In this document: in pieces, positions 5,309-6,508 of the stretch | Layout: every line of letters starts with the position of its first letter | How positions within the stretch are numbered: the first letter of the stretch is position 1 | Assembly (NCBI GenBank): GCA_004211235.1 | Contig: SEEY01000226.1 | Coordinates: 1 to 6,508 of the forward strand | DNA length: 6,508 nucleotides | Reading direction: 5' to 3' | Source: Rubrivivax sp. | GTDB lineage: Bacteria; Pseudomonadota; Gammaproteobacteria; Burkholderiales; Burkholderiaceae | Notes under the pieces: model-generated | Told to the model about the DNA's origin: nothing | What the model saw: only the letters and a program-made list of their open reading frames with translations | Database searches by the model: none | Translations under genes and position numbers: made by a program

Positions 5309-5331
5309 ATTTATATTTCTTCTGGTATTTA
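5302..5331 (+). promoter_or_regulatory. Possible promoter of the histidine kinase gene
   Basis: CCGACA (5302-5307) and an extended -10-like TGGTATTTA (TG at 5323-5324, hexamer 5326-5331) are 18 bp apart. The -35 would overlap the -35 of the divergent RRM promoter, so the two genes may compete or be co-regulated. The -10 match is poor (three of six). Downstream, CCGGGCAC/GTGCCCGG (5346-5353 with 5388-5395) could fold in the kinase leader. Confidence 0.3.
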
Positions 5332-5461
5332 AAGGGAGATGCGATCCGGGCACTTACGGGGCGCTGCGAGATCGTCGCTCTACCGATGTGCCCGGCAGGC
5401 CTGGCCCGGCAGCCAAAAGACTTTGCCGCGAGAATTGCCGGGTTGAACCAAGGACGAATCC

Positions 5462-6508
5462 ATGCAGGGCAGTGAGCATCTGGCGCTGAGCGCGCACCTG
5501 AAGCGCAGGCGTGGCGCCATCCTGCAGGCGTGGCGCATGGCAGTGACGTCCGACCCAAACCTCGTCACTGGCGCGGCGCTGCCCCGTGCGCAACTGCACG
5601 ACCACATCCCCGCCTTGCTCGTCGACTTCGAAACGCAGCTGGCTCGCGACAGCATGGGCGCCGATGCCGATGCCCAGGCCGGTGACGAAGACGCCCACCA
5701 GAGCGATGCCGCGGCGCATGGCCTGCATCGCTGGCAGCAGGGCTTCGACCTTGCCGAAGTGACGCGGGAACTGGGGCGGCTCAACGAATGCGTTGTCGTG
5801 GAACTGGAGGACTACGCGCTCGCCAACCCCGGCTTCAGCGCGACGGCGATGGCCCAGGCGCGCAGGATCTGGGCCCAGCAATGCGGGGATGCCATCAGCG
5901 CCAGCGTGTCGCAGTATTTCCAGCTGCAGCAGCTGGAGGCCAGCAGCCACATCCGCGACCTGGAGCAGGCACTGCAGTCGCTGCGCGAGCTGGAGCAGGA
6001 GCGCGCGCGGCTGTGGCAGGAGGCGGCGCATGACCTGCGCGGGAACCTGGGCGTCGTGGTCACGGCCACAGCCGGGCTGGCCTCGCCGCAGGCGTCGGAC
6101 CTGAAGCGCGGCACCTTCCTGCGCCTGCTCGATCGCAATGTCGGTTCACTGAGCCAGCTGCTCAACGACGTGACCAGCCTCGCCCGGCTGCAAGGGGGGC
6201 TGGAGCATCGCAAGCTGGAGGCGCTGGACGCCGTGGCACTGCTCGGCACGCTGTGCGAGGACCTGCAGCCGCACGCGCAGGACCGCGGCCTGTATCTGCG
6301 CTTCCAGGGGCCGGCAACGCTGCCCGTCGAGGGCGATAGCGTGAAGACACGGCGCATCGCGCAGAACCTCATCATCAATGCGATCAAGTACACGCACGCC
6401 GGCGGCGTCACGGTCACCTGTGGCGACGGCCTCTCGAGCGACCTCGACCGCTGGTTCTTCGAAGTGCGGGACACCGGGCCGGGTTTCCATGCCGGACCGG
6501 GTTCGCAG
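5462..6508 (+). CDS. Sensor histidine kinase with RsbRD-like N-terminal domain (partial, 3' end missing)
   Basis: The first 349 residues of a cytoplasmic kinase; the frame is open to the window edge. No membrane segment or signal peptide is seen. Residues about 10-150 resemble the RsbRD N-terminal sensor domain (LKRRRGAILQAW, then LHDHIPALLVDFETQL, then HGLHRWQQGFDLAEVTREL). Residues 153-187 are a coiled-coil linker. The phospho-accepting H190 lies in EAAHDLRGNLG, followed by the dimerisation helix to about 245. The ATPase domain shows an N-box, QNLIINAIKYT (301-311), and a G1 box, DTGPGF (337-342); the later ATP-lid motifs lie outside the window. The H-box lacks the usual proline after HxLR. 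AAGGA (5450-5454) sits seven bases before the ATG. A partner response regulator may lie beyond the edge. The signal is unknown. Confidence 0.88.
   Translation, partial: MQGSEHLALSAHLKRRRGAILQAWRMAVTSDPNLVTGAALPRAQLHDHIPALLVDFETQLARDSMGADADAQAGDEDAHQSDAAAHGLHRWQQGFDLAEVTRELGRLNECVVVELEDYALANPGFSATAMAQARRIWAQQCGDAISASVSQYFQLQQLEASSHIRDLEQALQSLRELEQERARLWQEAAHDLRGNLGVVVTATAGLASPQASDLKRGTFLRLLDRNVGSLSQLLNDVTSLARLQGGLEHRKLEALDAVALLGTLCEDLQPHAQDRGLYLRFQGPATLPVEGDSVKTRRIAQNLIINAIKYTHAGGVTVTCGDGLSSDLDRWFFEVRDTGPGFHAGPGSQ

Noticed and set aside
5102..5353. An N-terminal extension of the RRM protein starting from an ATG at 5353
   Set aside because: The extension has no similarity to RRM proteins, would begin upstream of the predicted promoter, and covers the hairpin-rich leader. 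The TTG start with AAAGG explains the gene better.

Overview
This is a high-GC bacterial window with tightly packed genes and rho-independent-type terminators. The gene content (a MerR/B12 regulator next to a ferritin-like protein, a GntR/ABC cassette, a small RRM protein, an RsbRD-type histidine kinase) suggests a betaproteobacterium of the order Burkholderiales. That assignment is an inference from style and content; there is no marker gene to confirm it.

Layout. Positions 1-456 hold no convincing gene but carry an unusual density of perfect inverted repeats, including a terminator-like hairpin, a hairpin with a polypurine loop, two mutually exclusive stems and a long stem-loop. Positions 404-482 carry TTTGTCY boxes and a perfect 15-bp palindrome, probably the operator of the first gene. 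A plus-strand operon follows: a MerR-type regulator with a cobalamin-binding module that keeps every residue expected of a CarH/LitR light sensor (522-1493), then a four-helix di-iron protein related to acyl-ACP desaturases (1507-2367). A strong palindromic terminator at 2386-2411 closes it.

On the minus strand, converging on that terminator, is a three-gene operon read from 4534 to 2428: a YtrA-type GntR repressor, an ABC ATPase and an ABC-2-type membrane protein. The first two genes overlap by four bases (ATGA) and the next is 11 bases away, so all three should be co-expressed. An inverted repeat, GGTGTG-N12-CACACC, just upstream is a likely self-control site.

Next comes a minus-strand gene for a small glycine-rich RRM RNA-binding protein (5101-4751). 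It has a TTG start, a strong terminator, a good promoter (TTGTCG-N17-TATAAT) and a leader of about 170 nt with four perfect hairpins. Divergent from it, running off the right edge, is a soluble histidine kinase with an RsbRD-like N-terminal sensor (from 5462).

No mobile element, CRISPR array, tRNA or rRNA was seen. The most interesting signals are the intact photoreceptor residues together with the 11-bp-phased operator boxes, the co-transcribed di-iron protein, the structured non-coding block at the left edge, and the structured leader of the RRM gene.
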